Assembly: GCA_963766365.1 (NCBI GenBank)
Contig: CAVXZK010000005.1
Span: forward strand, 186,001-250,000
Direction of reading: 5' to 3'
From: JALORV01 sp963766365
Lineage (GTDB): Bacteria > Pseudomonadota > Gammaproteobacteria > Burkholderiales > Burkholderiaceae_F
DNA: 64,000 nt
Part shown: in pieces, positions 9,911 to 19,979 of the stretch
Position numbering within the stretch: position 1 is the first letter of the stretch
How the letters are laid out: every line of letters begins with the position of its first letter
Translations under genes and position numbers: made by a program
Notes under the pieces: generated by a model
What the model was told of the DNA's origin: nothing
The model's input: only the letters and a program-made list of their open reading frames with translations
Databases searched by the model: none

Positions 9911-10978
9911 ATCCGCGCGACCTTCCGATGGACGCTCAGTCGGCCGTCCAGGTGCGCCCTTATCGGGACGGTGACCGGGCGGTCTGGTCCGCATTCGTCG
10001 ACGCCTGTCCGGAGGCGACGTTCTTCCACCGCATCGAGTGGCGCGACCTCATGCGAAGGCATCTTCAGGCATCGCACGCATTACCTCGTGGCCGAGCGGG
10101 GCGGGCAGGTTGCCGGCGTGCTGCCGCTGGCACGGGTCAAGAGCTGGCTCTTCGGCGACGCGCTCGTGTCACTGCCGTTTGCCGTCTACGGTGGCGCCGC
10201 CGTGACCGACGAGGCCGCGCGCGAGGCGCTGCACGCAGTCGCGGTCGAGCTCGCGCGTGAACTCGGCGTCCAGCATCTGGAGCTTCGCAACCGTCACGCG
10301 ACCGAGCCGGAGTGGCCACGGCAGGACCTGTACGTCACGTTCCGCAAGCAACTGCAGCCCGAGACTGAGGCGAACCTGCTCGCGATACCGCGCAAGCAGC
10401 GCGCGATGGTGCGCAAGGGCATCGAACGCGGCCTGACGAGCGAAGTCGACGATCGCGTCGACCGATTCTTCGGTCTCTACGCCGACAACCAGCAGCGCCA
10501 CGGCACGCCGCCGCATCCGCGCCGCTATTTCGAGGCGCTGCGCAACGCCTTCGGCAAGGACTGCGAGGTGCTCACCGTGATCGACGCCAACGGGCGCCCC
10601 GGTGTCGTCGGTGCTGTCGTTCTACTTCCGCGACGAGGTGCTGCCGTACTACGCCGGCGACGACGATCGCGCCCGCGCGCTGGCCGCCAACGACTTCAAG
10701 TACTGGGAGCTGATGCGCCGACGCCGCGGAGCGCGGGCTGCAGCGTGTTCGACTACGGCCGCATCGAAGCGTCGGCACGCGGCTCGTTCGGTTTCAAGAA
10801 GAACTGGGGCTTCGAGCCGCAGCCGCTCAGCTACGAGTACTGCCTGCTCCGGCGCGACGGCATTCCGCAGAACAATCCGTCCAACCCGAAGTACCGCGCG
10901 TTCATCGGAGTCTGGCGTCGCCTGCCGCGTCCCGTGGCCAACGCCCTCGGACCATCCATCGTCCGCAACCTTGGGTGA
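9907..10978 (+). CDS. XrtA-associated FemAB-like acyl/aminoacyltransferase; frame broken
   Basis: This GNAT-fold protein of the FemAB group (TIGR03019) probably adds an acyl or amino-acyl group to the growing glycan or its carrier. The GTG at 9907 overlaps the previous stop as GTGA; an ATG at 9928 is the alternative start. Recognisable parts are VQVRPYRDGDRAVWSAFVDA, ATFFHRIEWRDLMRR, THYLVAERGGQVAGVLPLAR, IPRKQRAMVRKGIERGL, VLSFYFRDEVLPYYAG and SARGSFGFKKNWGFEPQPL. Indels near 10063, 10612 and 10735 move the frame. The joined length of about 355 residues is normal. Confidence 0.82.
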
Positions 10979-12216
10979 GGGCGACGATGGAGCCGCTGCT
11001 GTACCTGGTTCACCGCATCCCGTTTCCGCCGAACAAAGGCGACAAGATCCGGTCGTACCACCTGCTGCGGCATCTGGCCGAACGCTATGCCGTGCATCTG
11101 GGGACGTTTGTCGACAGCGCCGAGGATCTCGCGCATGTCGCCGCAGCTGCGACGTCGCTGTGCGCCTCGGTGCACGTCGAGACGCTCGATCCCCGCGCGG
11201 CCCGGCTGCGCAGCGTCTCCGGGTTCCTGACGGGCGAGGCGTTGACCCTGCCTTACTACCGGAATGCCGCGCTGCAGTCGTGGGTGACGCGGATCGTCGC
11301 GCAGCAGCGGATCCGCAAGGCCGTCGTGTTCTCGGCCGCGATGGCGCAGTACGTGTCGCGATCTGCCGGACTGCGGGTCGTGCTCGACTTCGTCGACGTC
11401 GATTCCGCGAAGTGGTGCGAGTATGCCGCAGCGGCACGCCTGGCCTTCGTCGTTCGTCTATCGGCGCGAGGGCGAGAAGCTGCTGGCGTTCGAACGGAGT
11501 GCCGCGAGCGCAGTGCGGCCAGCGTGTTCGTGACGCGGCCGAGGCGCGAGCTGTTCGCGCGCCTGGCCCCGGGGTTCGAGGGCCGCCTGCACGTCGTCGA
11601 GAACGGCGTCAACACCGATTACTTCGCGCCGCATGCCGAACGTGCATCGCCGTACGCCGAGAACGAAGCGCCCATCGTCTTCACCGGGGCGATGGACTAC
11701 TGGCCTAACATCGATGCGGTGACTTGGTTCACATCCGAGGTCCTGCCGAGCATTCTCGCGGCGCGGCCGGACGCACGGTTCTACATCGTCGGCATGAACC
11801 CGGCGCCTGCTGTGACGGCTCTCGGATTGAGGTCTGGCGTGGTTGTGACAGGCACCGTGCCGGACGTGCGGCCCTACGTGCAACATGCGGCTGTCGTGGT
11901 GGCGCCGCTTCGAGTGGCTCGCGGCATTCAGAACAAGATCCTCGAGGCGATGGCAATGGGGCGGGCAGTCGTGGTCTCCACGGCGACGAGCCGTGGCATC
12001 AGCGGCGTTGCCGGCGACGACTTCGAGATGGCCGAGTCCGCCGAAGAATTCGCCGACAAGGTGCTGGCGCTGCTCGAGCCGGGGTCCGGTGCGCGAGTGG
12101 GACAGGCAGCGAGGGCCAGGATCGTGGCCGATTACTCGTGGGATCGTAATCTCGCGGCGTTCGACCGATTGCTCGAAGGCGAGCGGCGTTCGGTCGCTTC
12201 GGGCGTCGCGAAGTGA
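10975..12216 (+). CDS. Glycosyltransferase family 4, XrtA-associated (stp1 type)
   Basis: This is a cytoplasmic GT-B glycosyltransferase extending the lipid-linked repeat unit, in the TIGR03087 group. The GTG at 10975 overlaps the previous stop (GTGA), but the ATG at 10987 gives the typical start MEPLLYLVHRIPFPPNKGDK. Donor-binding sequences are VVENGVNTDYFAP, VFTGAMDYWPNIDAV and GIQNKILEAMAMGRAVV, the last holding the E-x7-E type motif. Between about 11442 and 11515 the frame slips and returns, so about 24 residues are scrambled there; in the other frame this stretch reads SSFVYRREGEKLLAFERS, the conserved sequence. The reading frame stays open throughout in spite of this. Confidence 0.85.
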   Translation: MRATMEPLLYLVHRIPFPPNKGDKIRSYHLLRHLAERYAVHLGTFVDSAEDLAHVAAAATSLCASVHVETLDPRAARLRSVSGFLTGEALTLPYYRNAALQSWVTRIVAQQRIRKAVVFSAAMAQYVSRSAGLRVVLDFVDVDSAKWCEYAAAARLAFVVRLSARGREAAGVRTECRERSAASVFVTRPRRELFARLAPGFEGRLHVVENGVNTDYFAPHAERASPYAENEAPIVFTGAMDYWPNIDAVTWFTSEVLPSILAARPDARFYIVGMNPAPAVTALGLRSGVVVTGTVPDVRPYVQHAAVVVAPLRVARGIQNKILEAMAMGRAVVVSTATSRGISGVAGDDFEMAESAEEFADKVLALLEPGSGARVGQAARARIVADYSWDRNLAAFDRLLEGERRSVASGVAK

Positions 12217-13784
12217 CGATGGGCGTGCACGCCGGTTCCGGATTGCACGGAGTCTCCACTCGCGGCATGCAGCGGCCGGCCGCGGCGTTCTGCGCGGTCG
12301 CCGTTTGCGTGCTGTTGGTTCTGGCGATCTTCTGGCCGACAACCGCGTCGATGATCGACATCTGGTTCCGCTCGGAGACCTTCCAGCACTGCTTTGTCGT
12401 GATCCCGATTTCGCTGTGGCTGGTGTGGAGGGAGCGGTTCTTCCTCGCGGCCACTCCGGTCCGACCCTACTGGCCGGGGCTCGTCATCCTCGCGGGGCTG
12501 GGATTTGCGTGGCTGCTAGGTCTGCTTGCCGCGGCGCAGGTAGTGAGCCATTTCGCACTGATTGGCCTGGTCGGTGCAGTAGTGCTGACTACCTTCGGCC
12601 TGGGTTGGGCCCGCATACTCTGGTTTCCACTGCTGTTCCTCTTCTTTGCCGTGCCATTCGGCGAGGCCATCGTGCCGCGCCTGATGGATTGGACCGCGGA
12701 CTTCACGGTGACAGCGCTGCGAATGACTGGTGTGCCGGTCTATCGCGAAGGCGTGCACTTCGTGATTCCCACGGGCCAGTGGTCGGTGATCGAGGCCTGC
12801 AGTGGCATCAAGTTCCTGATCGCTTCGAGCATGGCCGGGTCGCTGTACGCGTGGCTGATGTACCGCTCGGCTGGGCGGCGAATTGCCTTCGTTGCCGCAT
12901 CGATCGTCGCGCCCATCCTCGCTAACTGGCTGCGAGCCTACTTGATCGTGATGATCGGCCACCTCAGCCATAACCGGCTGATGGCCAACGAGGATCACAT
13001 CGTGTTTGGATGGATCCTGTTTGGCGTCGTCATGCTGCTGCTGTACTGGCTGGGTGCGCGATGGCGCGAGGACGAAGTTAACGGTCGACCTGCGGGTCCA
13101 GCGGCAATGTGGCCGGCCGCGGCGCGCATGATGGCGCCCGCGATTGCAGTCGTCGCGGCAGTCGTCGCATGGCCGGCCATAGCGCATGTCCTGATGCAGC
13201 CGGTCGGCGCGTCCGGGTCGGCGACCCTGCGCCCGCCCGAGCCCGCGCAGGGCTGGCTGCGCGATGTGGCCGTCCTGTCCGACTGGACGCCGGACCTCGA
13301 GGGAGCGCGCGACCGGCAGGCCTTCGTCTATCGCAAGGGAAGACAGCGTGTCGCAGTGCTCGTCGCAGCCTATCAACACCAGACGCAGGCAGCACAGGTG
13401 GGCAGCACGGCCAATCAACTGGCACGCACGACCAATCAGAAGTGGAAGCAGACATCCCGGGGCAGCGAGCGCGTGGCCAGCGTCATCGCCGATGCCGTGG
13501 CGAATCCCGTCCGAACGGCGGAACTGCGCGGGCCCATCCCGTCCGACCGACTGCTCGTGTGGCACTACTACTGGACCGCGTCCGGCCCGACCAGCAGCGC
13601 CGCGCGGACCAAACTCGAACTGGCGCGAGCGCGCTTGCTGAGGCAGCCGGACACCGCGCTTTGGATCGCCCTCTATGCGCCCGCGGACGAGAGCCGGGAG
13701 GCCGCCCAGCGTGCGCTGCAGGAATTCACTCGTGACATGGGACCGTCGCTGCAGCGCACGTTCTCCGAGGCGGTCGCACCATGA
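12213..13784 (+). CDS. xrtA: Exosortase A fused to EpsI-type domain
   Basis: This is the membrane transpeptidase-like enzyme that recognises PEP-CTERM tails and cleaves or transfers those proteins during export. The frame is intact, 523 residues. About eight helices span residues 24-285. The three catalytic residues are Cys196 in VIEACSGIKFLI, Arg241 in LANWLRAYLIVMIGH and His262 in NEDHIVFGW. From about residue 310 a single helix leads to the EpsI (TIGR02914) domain with DWTPDLEGARDRQAFVYRKG and WHYYWTASGP. The fusion is usual for XrtA. The GTG start overlaps the previous stop and the stop overlaps the next start, so it is translationally coupled to two glycosyltransferases. The one likely substrate in the window is at 61.7 kb. 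Confidence 0.93.
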   Translation: MTMGVHAGSGLHGVSTRGMQRPAAAFCAVAVCVLLVLAIFWPTTASMIDIWFRSETFQHCFVVIPISLWLVWRERFFLAATPVRPYWPGLVILAGLGFAWLLGLLAAAQVVSHFALIGLVGAVVLTTFGLGWARILWFPLLFLFFAVPFGEAIVPRLMDWTADFTVTALRMTGVPVYREGVHFVIPTGQWSVIEACSGIKFLIASSMAGSLYAWLMYRSAGRRIAFVAASIVAPILANWLRAYLIVMIGHLSHNRLMANEDHIVFGWILFGVVMLLLYWLGARWREDEVNGRPAGPAAMWPAAARMMAPAIAVVAAVVAWPAIAHVLMQPVGASGSATLRPPEPAQGWLRDVAVLSDWTPDLEGARDRQAFVYRKGRQRVAVLVAAYQHQTQAAQVGSTANQLARTTNQKWKQTSRGSERVASVIADAVANPVRTAELRGPIPSDRLLVWHYYWTASGPTSSAARTKLELARARLLRQPDTALWIALYAPADESREAAQRALQEFTRDMGPSLQRTFSEAVAP

Positions 13785-14983
13785 CGGCGCGCGACGACCG
13801 CCTGCTGATTGCACACGTTCTGTACCGCTTCGATGTCGGCGGGCTCGAGAACGGGGTGGTGAACCTACTCAACGGCCTGCCCGGCGATCGCTTCCGGCAC
13901 GCCGTGGTCGCGATGACCGAGGTGACGGACTTTAGACGGCGGGTGCAACGCGATGATGTCCAGTACATCTCCCTGCACAAGTCGCCGGGGCATGGGTTCA
14001 AGCTGTGGCCGGCGCTGTTTCGCGTGTTCCGTTCGCTGCGACCGGACATCGTGCACACGCGTAACCTCGCGCCATTGGAAGCCTGCGTGCCGGCATGGCT
14101 CGCCGGCGTGCCGGCGCGCGTGCATGGCGAGCATGGGTGGGATGTCGGCGACCTTGATGGCTCGAACCGTGCGCATCGATTCACGCGCCGCCTGTACCGG
14201 CCGTTCGTGACGCACTACATCGCGCTGTCCCGCCACATCGAGCACTACCTGCGGGGCGCTGCCGGAGTGCCGTCATCGGCGATTACGCAGATCTACAACG
14301 GCGTCGACACAAAGCGTTTCGCTGCGCCGGCCGCGTTGCGGCAGCCGATCGAAGGGTCCCCATTCAACTCGCCCGGTCTTTGGGTGTTCGGCAGCGTCGG
14401 CCGACTTGCGGCGGTGAAGGACCAGGCGGCGCTGGTCCGGTCGCTGGCGCGGCTGCACCGCGCTGGCGCAGCGGCCCGCGAGCGGATGCGACTCGCCATC
14501 GTCGGTGACGGTCCACTCGCCAGCGGTCTGCGCGAGCTTGCGACGAGTGAGGGGGTTGCGGACTCGGTGTGGATGCCCGGTGCGCGCAATGACATCGCGC
14601 AGGTGATGGCCGGACTCGACGTGTTTGCGCTGCCGTCGCTGGCCGAGGGCATTTCCAATACGCTGCTGGAGGCGATGTCGAGCGGGCGCGCGGTCGTGGC
14701 CAGCACAGTGGGTGGCAATGTCGAACTGATCGACGACGGTTCCAGCGGCACCTTGGTGCCGCCCAACGATCCTCGGGCAATGGATGCCGCGCTGTTGCGT
14801 TATTTCGACGATCCGGAGGGCGCACGGCGGCACGGTCTCGCGGCGCGGGCCGTGGTCGAGACGCGTTTCAGTCTCGATCGCATGGTTGCAGACTATGCGG
14901 CAGTGTACGAACGCGTAGCGGCGCGCGGCGAGGCGGACACGTCGGCCAAGCACGCCTCCCTCGAACCCAGGGGACATCACTGA
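13781..14983 (+). CDS. Glycosyltransferase family 4, XrtA-associated (stp2 type)
   Basis: This is a cytoplasmic GT-B glycosyltransferase of EPS assembly, in the TIGR03088 group that sits beside exosortase A. The frame is intact, 400 residues, starting at the ATGA overlap with the exosortase gene. N-terminal acceptor-domain sequences are LIAHVLYRFDVGGLENGVV and RPDIVHTRNLAPLEA. The C-terminal donor domain has QIYNGVDTKRF, FGSVGRLAAVKDQAALV and ALPSLAEGISNTLLEAMSSG, where Glu-Gly-x-Ser-Asn and the following Glu bind the nucleotide sugar. The ATG of the next gene follows the stop by one base. Confidence 0.88.
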   Translation: MTARDDRLLIAHVLYRFDVGGLENGVVNLLNGLPGDRFRHAVVAMTEVTDFRRRVQRDDVQYISLHKSPGHGFKLWPALFRVFRSLRPDIVHTRNLAPLEACVPAWLAGVPARVHGEHGWDVGDLDGSNRAHRFTRRLYRPFVTHYIALSRHIEHYLRGAAGVPSSAITQIYNGVDTKRFAAPAALRQPIEGSPFNSPGLWVFGSVGRLAAVKDQAALVRSLARLHRAGAAARERMRLAIVGDGPLASGLRELATSEGVADSVWMPGARNDIAQVMAGLDVFALPSLAEGISNTLLEAMSSGRAVVASTVGGNVELIDDGSSGTLVPPNDPRAMDAALLRYFDDPEGARRHGLAARAVVETRFSLDRMVADYAAVYERVAARGEADTSAKHASLEPRGHH

Positions 14984-14984
14984 C

Positions 14985-16917
14985 ATGTGCGGCATCACCG
15001 GCATCGTCGACCTGCGGGGCAAGCGCGTCATCGATCGCGCGGTGCTGCATCGCATGAACGAGAGCCAGCACCATCGAGGGCCCGACGAGGGCGATATGTA
15101 TATCGCGCCCGGAATTGGCCTGGGGCATCGGCGCCTTTCGATCATCGACTTGGCGACCGGTCAGCAGCCGCTGTTCAACGAGGACCATACGGTTGCCGTC
15201 GTCTACAACGGCGAGATCTACAACTTCCAGGAACTGGTTCCCGAACTGACGGCGCTGGGTCACGTGTTCCGCACGCACAGCGACACCGAGGTGATCGTGC
15301 ATGCGTGGGAGGCCTGGGGTGCGGACTGCGTCAAGCGCTTCCGAGGCATGTTTGCTTTCGCGCTGTGGGACGAACGGCAGCAGACACTGTTCCTCGCGCG
15401 CGACCGGCTCGGCGTCAAGCCGTTGTACTACGCCTTCCTGCCGGACGGCCAGTTGCTGTTCGGCTCGGAGCTGAAATCATTGCTGGCGCATGGCGCGCTC
15501 GATACGACAGTTGAGCCGCAGGCGGTCGAGGAGTATTTCGCGCTCGGCTACGTTCCGGAGCCGCGGACCATCTTCCGCGCGGCACTCAAGCTGCCGCCGG
15601 CCACCACGCTGGTTGCGCGGCGCGGCGCAACCGCTGCCCGCCCCGGTCGAGTACTGGGACGTGCGCTTCACGCTCGACTCGACGCTCACCGCCGAGCAGG
15701 CGCAGGCCGAGTTGCGCGAGCGGCTCACGGAGTCGGTGCGCCTGCGCCTGATCTCCGAGGTGCCGCTCGGTGCGTTCCTGTCCGGAGGCGTCGACTCGAG
15801 CGCGGTCGTGGCGACGATGGCCGGACTGTCGGCGGAGCCCGTCAACACCTGCTCGATCGCCTTCGCCGACCCGGCCTACGACGAATCCGCCTATGCGCTG
15901 CAGGTCGCGCAGCGGTACAGAACGCGGCATTTTGTCGACCGTGTCGAGAGCGACGACTTCGACTTGATCGACACACTGGCCCGGCTCTACGACGAGCCGT
16001 ACGCCGACAGTTCCGCGATTCCGACCTACCGCGTCTGCCAGCTGGCGCGGAAGCACGTCACGGTGGCACTGTCGGGCGACGGCGGCGACGAGAACTTCGG
16101 CGGCTATCGCCGCTACCGGCTGCACATGATGGAAGAGCGCCTGCGCCAGCCGCTGCCGCTGGGCCGTGCGGCGGCCGATGTTCGGTCTGCTGGGCCGCGT
16201 CTATCCGAAGGCCGACTGGGCGCCGCGCGTGCTGCGCGGCAAGACCACGTTCCAGGCGCTCGCGCGCGACTCGGTCGAGGCCTACTTCCACAGCATGAGC
16301 CTGCTGCGCGATGCGGACCGGGCGTTGCTGTATTCCAACGGCTTCCGCGCGGAACTGGCGGGCTACAACGCGATCGAGGTGTTCAGGCGCCATGCGCGGC
16401 GCGCCAACCACGAGGACCCGCTCGCGCTGATCCAGTACCTCGACCTCAAGACCTACCTGGTCGGCGACATCAACACCAAGGTCGACCGCGCGAGCATGGC
16501 GCACTCGCTGGAGGTGCGCGAGCCGCTGATGGACCACCCGCTGGTCGAGTGGCTGGCGACGCTGCCGTCGTCACTGAAGCTGCGACGGCGGGGAGGGCAA
16601 GTGGCTGCTGAAGAAGGCGATGGAGCCGCATGCTGCCGCGGCGACATCCTGTACCGGCAGAAGATGGGGTTCGCGGTGCCGCTCGCGTCGCTGGTTCCGC
16701 GGGTCCGCTGAAGCAGCGCGTGCGCGACGCGGTGCTCGGCGAGCGCCTGGCCGACAGCGGGCTCTTCAATCCCGTCACGCTGCGGCGACTGGTCGACCAG
16801 CACCAGTCCGGCATGCGCGACCACAGCGCACCGCTGTGGAGCCTGCTGATGTTCGAGGCGTTCCTGCGCACCAGCGGTGTCAATGTCAGGCACGCTGCGC
16901 CGCGAGCGAGTGCATGA
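14985..16917 (+). CDS. XrtA-associated amidotransferase (asparagine-synthase type); frame broken
   Basis: This class-II glutamine amidotransferase fused to an ATP-PPi synthetase domain amidates a carboxylate, here probably in the EPS (TIGR03108 group). The N-terminal nucleophile Cys2 is present (MCGITGIVDLRG), with RGPDEGDMY, LGHRRLSIIDL and YNGEIYNFQEL. The synthetase domain shows the PP-loop FLSGGVDSSAVVATMAG, ALSGDGGDENFGGYRRY and DRASMAHSLEVREPLMDH. Indels near 15625, 16175, 16595, 16635 and 16705 break the frame. The stop at 16915-16917 overlaps the next ATG. Joined length of about 640 residues is normal. Both active sites appear complete, unlike the paralogue at 24.4-26.2 kb. Confidence 0.87.
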
Positions 16918-18156
16918 GCAGGGACGTGCGCCTACTGACCTTCACGTCGCTCTACCCGAGTGCGGCGCGGCCGCGTCACGGCATATTCGTGGAGTCGCGC
17001 CTGCAGCGATTGCTCGCGCGCGGTGGTGCAACGGCGGGGGTGATCGCGCCGGTGCCCTGGTTTCCGTTTTCCGGCCCGCGCTGGGGCGAGTACGGACGCA
17101 TGGGCGCGACGCCGACGAAGGAGACCCGCAGCGGAATCGAGGTCCTGCACCCGCGCTACCTGATGATTCCGAGGGTGGGCATGTCGCTGCAGCCGGATTC
17201 GATGGGGCGCGCCGGGTGTGCGGCGGCCGCCGTCCTGCTGCGGCAGGGCGCGCAGTTCGATCTGGTCGATGCGCACTACCTCTATCCCGATGGCGTGGCC
17301 GCCGCGACGGTGGCGCGCTTCTTGCGCCTGCCGTACGTGCTGACGGCACGCGGGACCGACGTCAACGTCATCGCCCAGTTGCCGGGTCCGCGGGTCCGCA
17401 TCCTGAACGCGATCGCGGGCTCGGCAGCCGTGATTGCCGTCTCCTCCGCACTCAAGGCGGCGCTGGTCGGCCTCGGCGTGTCGGCCGATCGCATCACGGT
17501 GCTGCGCAACGGCGTCGACGCTGACCTGTTCCGGCCCGAGGACCGCGCCGCTTCGCGCCGGCAACTCGGGTTGCCGGAGGGCGGAGTTCCGATCATCGCC
17601 AGCGTCGGCAACCTGGTTCCCGGCAAGCGCCACGATCTGACGCTGCAGGCGGCGGCGCAGAGTCGACGGCGCGCACGTCCTGTTTGTCGGGCGTGGCGGG
17701 GAGCGGCAGGGCCTGCAACGCCTCGCCCAGGATCTGGGAATGGCGCAGCGGGTTCACGTCTTCGACGAAATGCCACAGTCGCAATTGCGATTTGTCTACT
17801 CTGCTGCCGACGTGCTGTCCCTCGCCTCGGAACGCGAAGGCTGGCCGAATGTCCTGCTGGAGTCCGCCGCGTGCGGGACTCCCGTGGTGGCATTCAACAT
17901 CGGCGCGGTCCCTGAAATCATGGCGGACAGAACGGTGGGCACGATCCTTCGCGCGGAGCACGCCCCTGCGCCGCTCGCTGCAGCCATCCGCGATTTGCTG
18001 CGCAGCCCGCCATCACGCGACGCGGTGCGCCAGGCGGCGGTGCGTTTCTCATGGGACCCGGTTCTCGATGCCCAGCTGGCGCTGTATCGGAGAGCACTAC
18101 AGCCAGCGGCCGCCCCGCGTGGCGGGGAGGGGTTGCGCGAAGAGGCACGGGCATGA
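16914..18156 (+). CDS. Glycosyltransferase family 4; one frameshift
   Basis: This GT-B glycosyltransferase for EPS assembly starts at the ATGA overlap with the amidotransferase. It begins LLTFTSLYPSAARPRHGIFV, typical of family-4 enzymes with an acceptor domain for lipid-linked sugars. The donor domain includes TARGTDVNVIAQLPGPR, ITVLRNGVDADLFRPED and IIASVGNLVPGKRHDL. After an indel near 17660 it continues as FDEMPQSQLRFVYSAADVLS and LASEREGWPNVLLESAACG, which carries the Glu-x7-Glu type motif. The stop overlaps the next start. Length of about 414 residues is normal. The sugar specificity cannot be read from the sequence. Confidence 0.85.
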
Positions 18157-19125
18157 GCGTGGTCGCATCGCTTACCCGCGCGGCCTTGTCTGTCGCCTCG
18201 CGCGACCGACTCTCGGTGCTGATCTATCACCGCGTTCCCGCGCAAGCTGACGAACTGCTGCCGGGCGAACCTCATGCGGCGGAGTTCGAAGTCGCAATGC
18301 GCTGGGTAAAGTCCGTGTTCAACGTGATTCCGCTGGCCGACGGCGTACAGGGGATCAAGACGGGGAGACTGCCGTCGCGCGCACTGGCGATTACGTTCGA
18401 TGACGGCTATGCCAACAACGCCACAGTGGCCGCTCCGATCCTGTCTCGGCTTGGGCTGCACGCGACGTTCTTCCTCGCGACGGGCTTTCTTGATGGCGGG
18501 CGAATGTTCAATGACACGGTGATCGAAGCGGTGCGCGGCTGTCGCGGCCCGGCGCTCGACCTCACCGCGCTGGACATGGGAGTGCATGCCGTCTCGACGC
18601 TGCCAGAGCGCCGGCGGGCCATCGATTCGATCCTCAAAGACATTAAGTACCGTCCGGAATCGGAGAGAGGCCGTCTGGCCGAATGTGTCGCCGAACGCGC
18701 CGGGGTCGTGCCACCCGTCGATCTGATGATGTCATCCGAGCAGGCGGCAGGGCTGGCTCGCAGTGGCTTCGAACTTGGTGGCCACACCGTGACACATCCG
18801 ATTCTGGCGCAAGTGGGTCTCGCGACCGCGCGCGATGAGATCGAACGCGGCCGCGCGCGCGTTGAGGAACTGATGGGAAGGCGGGTGGGCCTGTTTGCGT
18901 ACCCGAACGGCAAGCCAGAACGTGACTACGTCCCGGCCTCGACCGCCTTGGTACGGGACCTGGGTTTTGACGGCGCCGTGTCGACATCCGCCGGAGCGGC
19001 GCGGGCGGGTTCGGATCCGTTCCAGATCCCTCGGTTCACGCCGTGGGACATGCGCCCGACTCGATTCGCGACACAGATGGCGTCGAATCTGGGACGCGTT
19101 CAGGCAACGCTACGTTGCTGCCTGA
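18153..19125 (+). CDS. Second polysaccharide deacetylase (NodB fold); 3' end uncertain
   Basis: This predicted family-4 carbohydrate esterase differs from the deacetylase at 8954. It starts at an ATGA overlap. Motifs are VLIYHRVPAQ, TFDDGYANNA (residues 81-90, catalytic Asp), GGHTVTHPIL (His211 and His215, metal ligands) and GLFAYPNGKPERDY. Residue 300 onward reads FQIPRFTPWDMRPTRFATQM, which is near the usual end. The same frame runs on to 19301 through what is clearly the next gene, so an indel has probably removed the stop. A TGA at 19123-19125 in a neighbouring frame lies just before the next gene's ribosome-binding site and is my best guess. Confidence 0.8.
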
Positions 19126-19153
19126 GGACATGGAAGGCGGGGGAGGGAAAGTC

Positions 19154-19979
19154 GTGCCAGCGCGGACAGTCAGATCACGGTTCCGATCCAAGATTTGTGG
19201 AGTACTACTCGCGTGCGAGTCAGTCGGACGAGCCACGCTGCTCGACTTCGAGCGGATCATGGACAGGGCGCTTGCCCTGCTTCGGGAAGAGGGCTTCCTA
19301 GCAAGCCCGTGCTGGATGTGATCGACATCGGATGTGGCGCTGGGCGCGCAGGCGCTCTTTGGGCCCGTGGCGGTCACCAGGTCGTGGCCATCGACATCAA
19401 CTGAGCCGCTGTTAGCGGTGCGCGAGCAAACGGGCCGGCGCAGACAGAACCTGTCAGTCGCGTTCAAAGTCGGGATCGGCGACGCGACTGCCGTTCAAGA
19501 TCGGAGAGCGCGGACGTCGTGCTGCTGCCGCGAGTTGCTCGAGCACGTCGTCGAGTGGGAAGCGCTGCCTCGGAGGACGCTGCACGCGTCTTGCGGCCGG
19601 AGGATTGCTGTACCTCAGCACGTCGAATCGACTTGTCCACAGCAGCAGGAGTTCAACCTGCCCCTGCTACTCGCTGGTATCCAGGCCGGATGAAGCGCTG
19701 GTGCGAGCGGAAGGCGGTGACCTCCCGTCCACAGTGGGCCAACCACGCGCGCTATCCCGGCGATCCACTGGTTCTCCTATTACGAGCTGTGAGACGGTGG
19801 TTCATCAGCCGCGGCTTTCGACCTGGACCGATTCGACGTGCTCGCGCGGCGTCCGCTTTGCGCGGGCCAGAGCGCATTGCCATCGGAGGTGACTCAGAGC
19901 GATTCCTGCGATGAAGTTCCTCGCGCACGTGGTGACCGAGGGCACGATGGTCTGGGCGATCAAGGGCAGCGCAACGTGA
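19154..19979 (+). CDS. Class I SAM-dependent methyltransferase; heavily broken frame
   Basis: Fragments in all three frames line up as one Rossmann-fold methyltransferase: DPRFVEYYSRASQSDE, LDFERIMDRALALLREEG, LDVIDIGCGAG (SAM-binding motif I), ELLEHVVEWEA, LLYLSTSNRL, RMKRWCERKAVTSRPQWANH and the tail KFLAHVVTEGTMVWAIKGSA. The GTG at 19154 has a GGAGGG site 6 bases upstream. A TGA at 19977-19979 ends it and overlaps the next start. About a dozen indels occur in 0.8 kb, the worst stretch of the window. The order deacetylase, methyltransferase, glycosyltransferase suggests modification of the same glycan. A true pseudogene cannot be excluded, but motif conservation argues for sequence error. 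Confidence 0.65.

Noticed and set aside
12516..13814. A 432-codon minus-strand open frame opposite the exosortase gene
   Set aside because: The exosortase frame has all catalytic motifs and overlaps its neighbours in phase; the antisense product has none.
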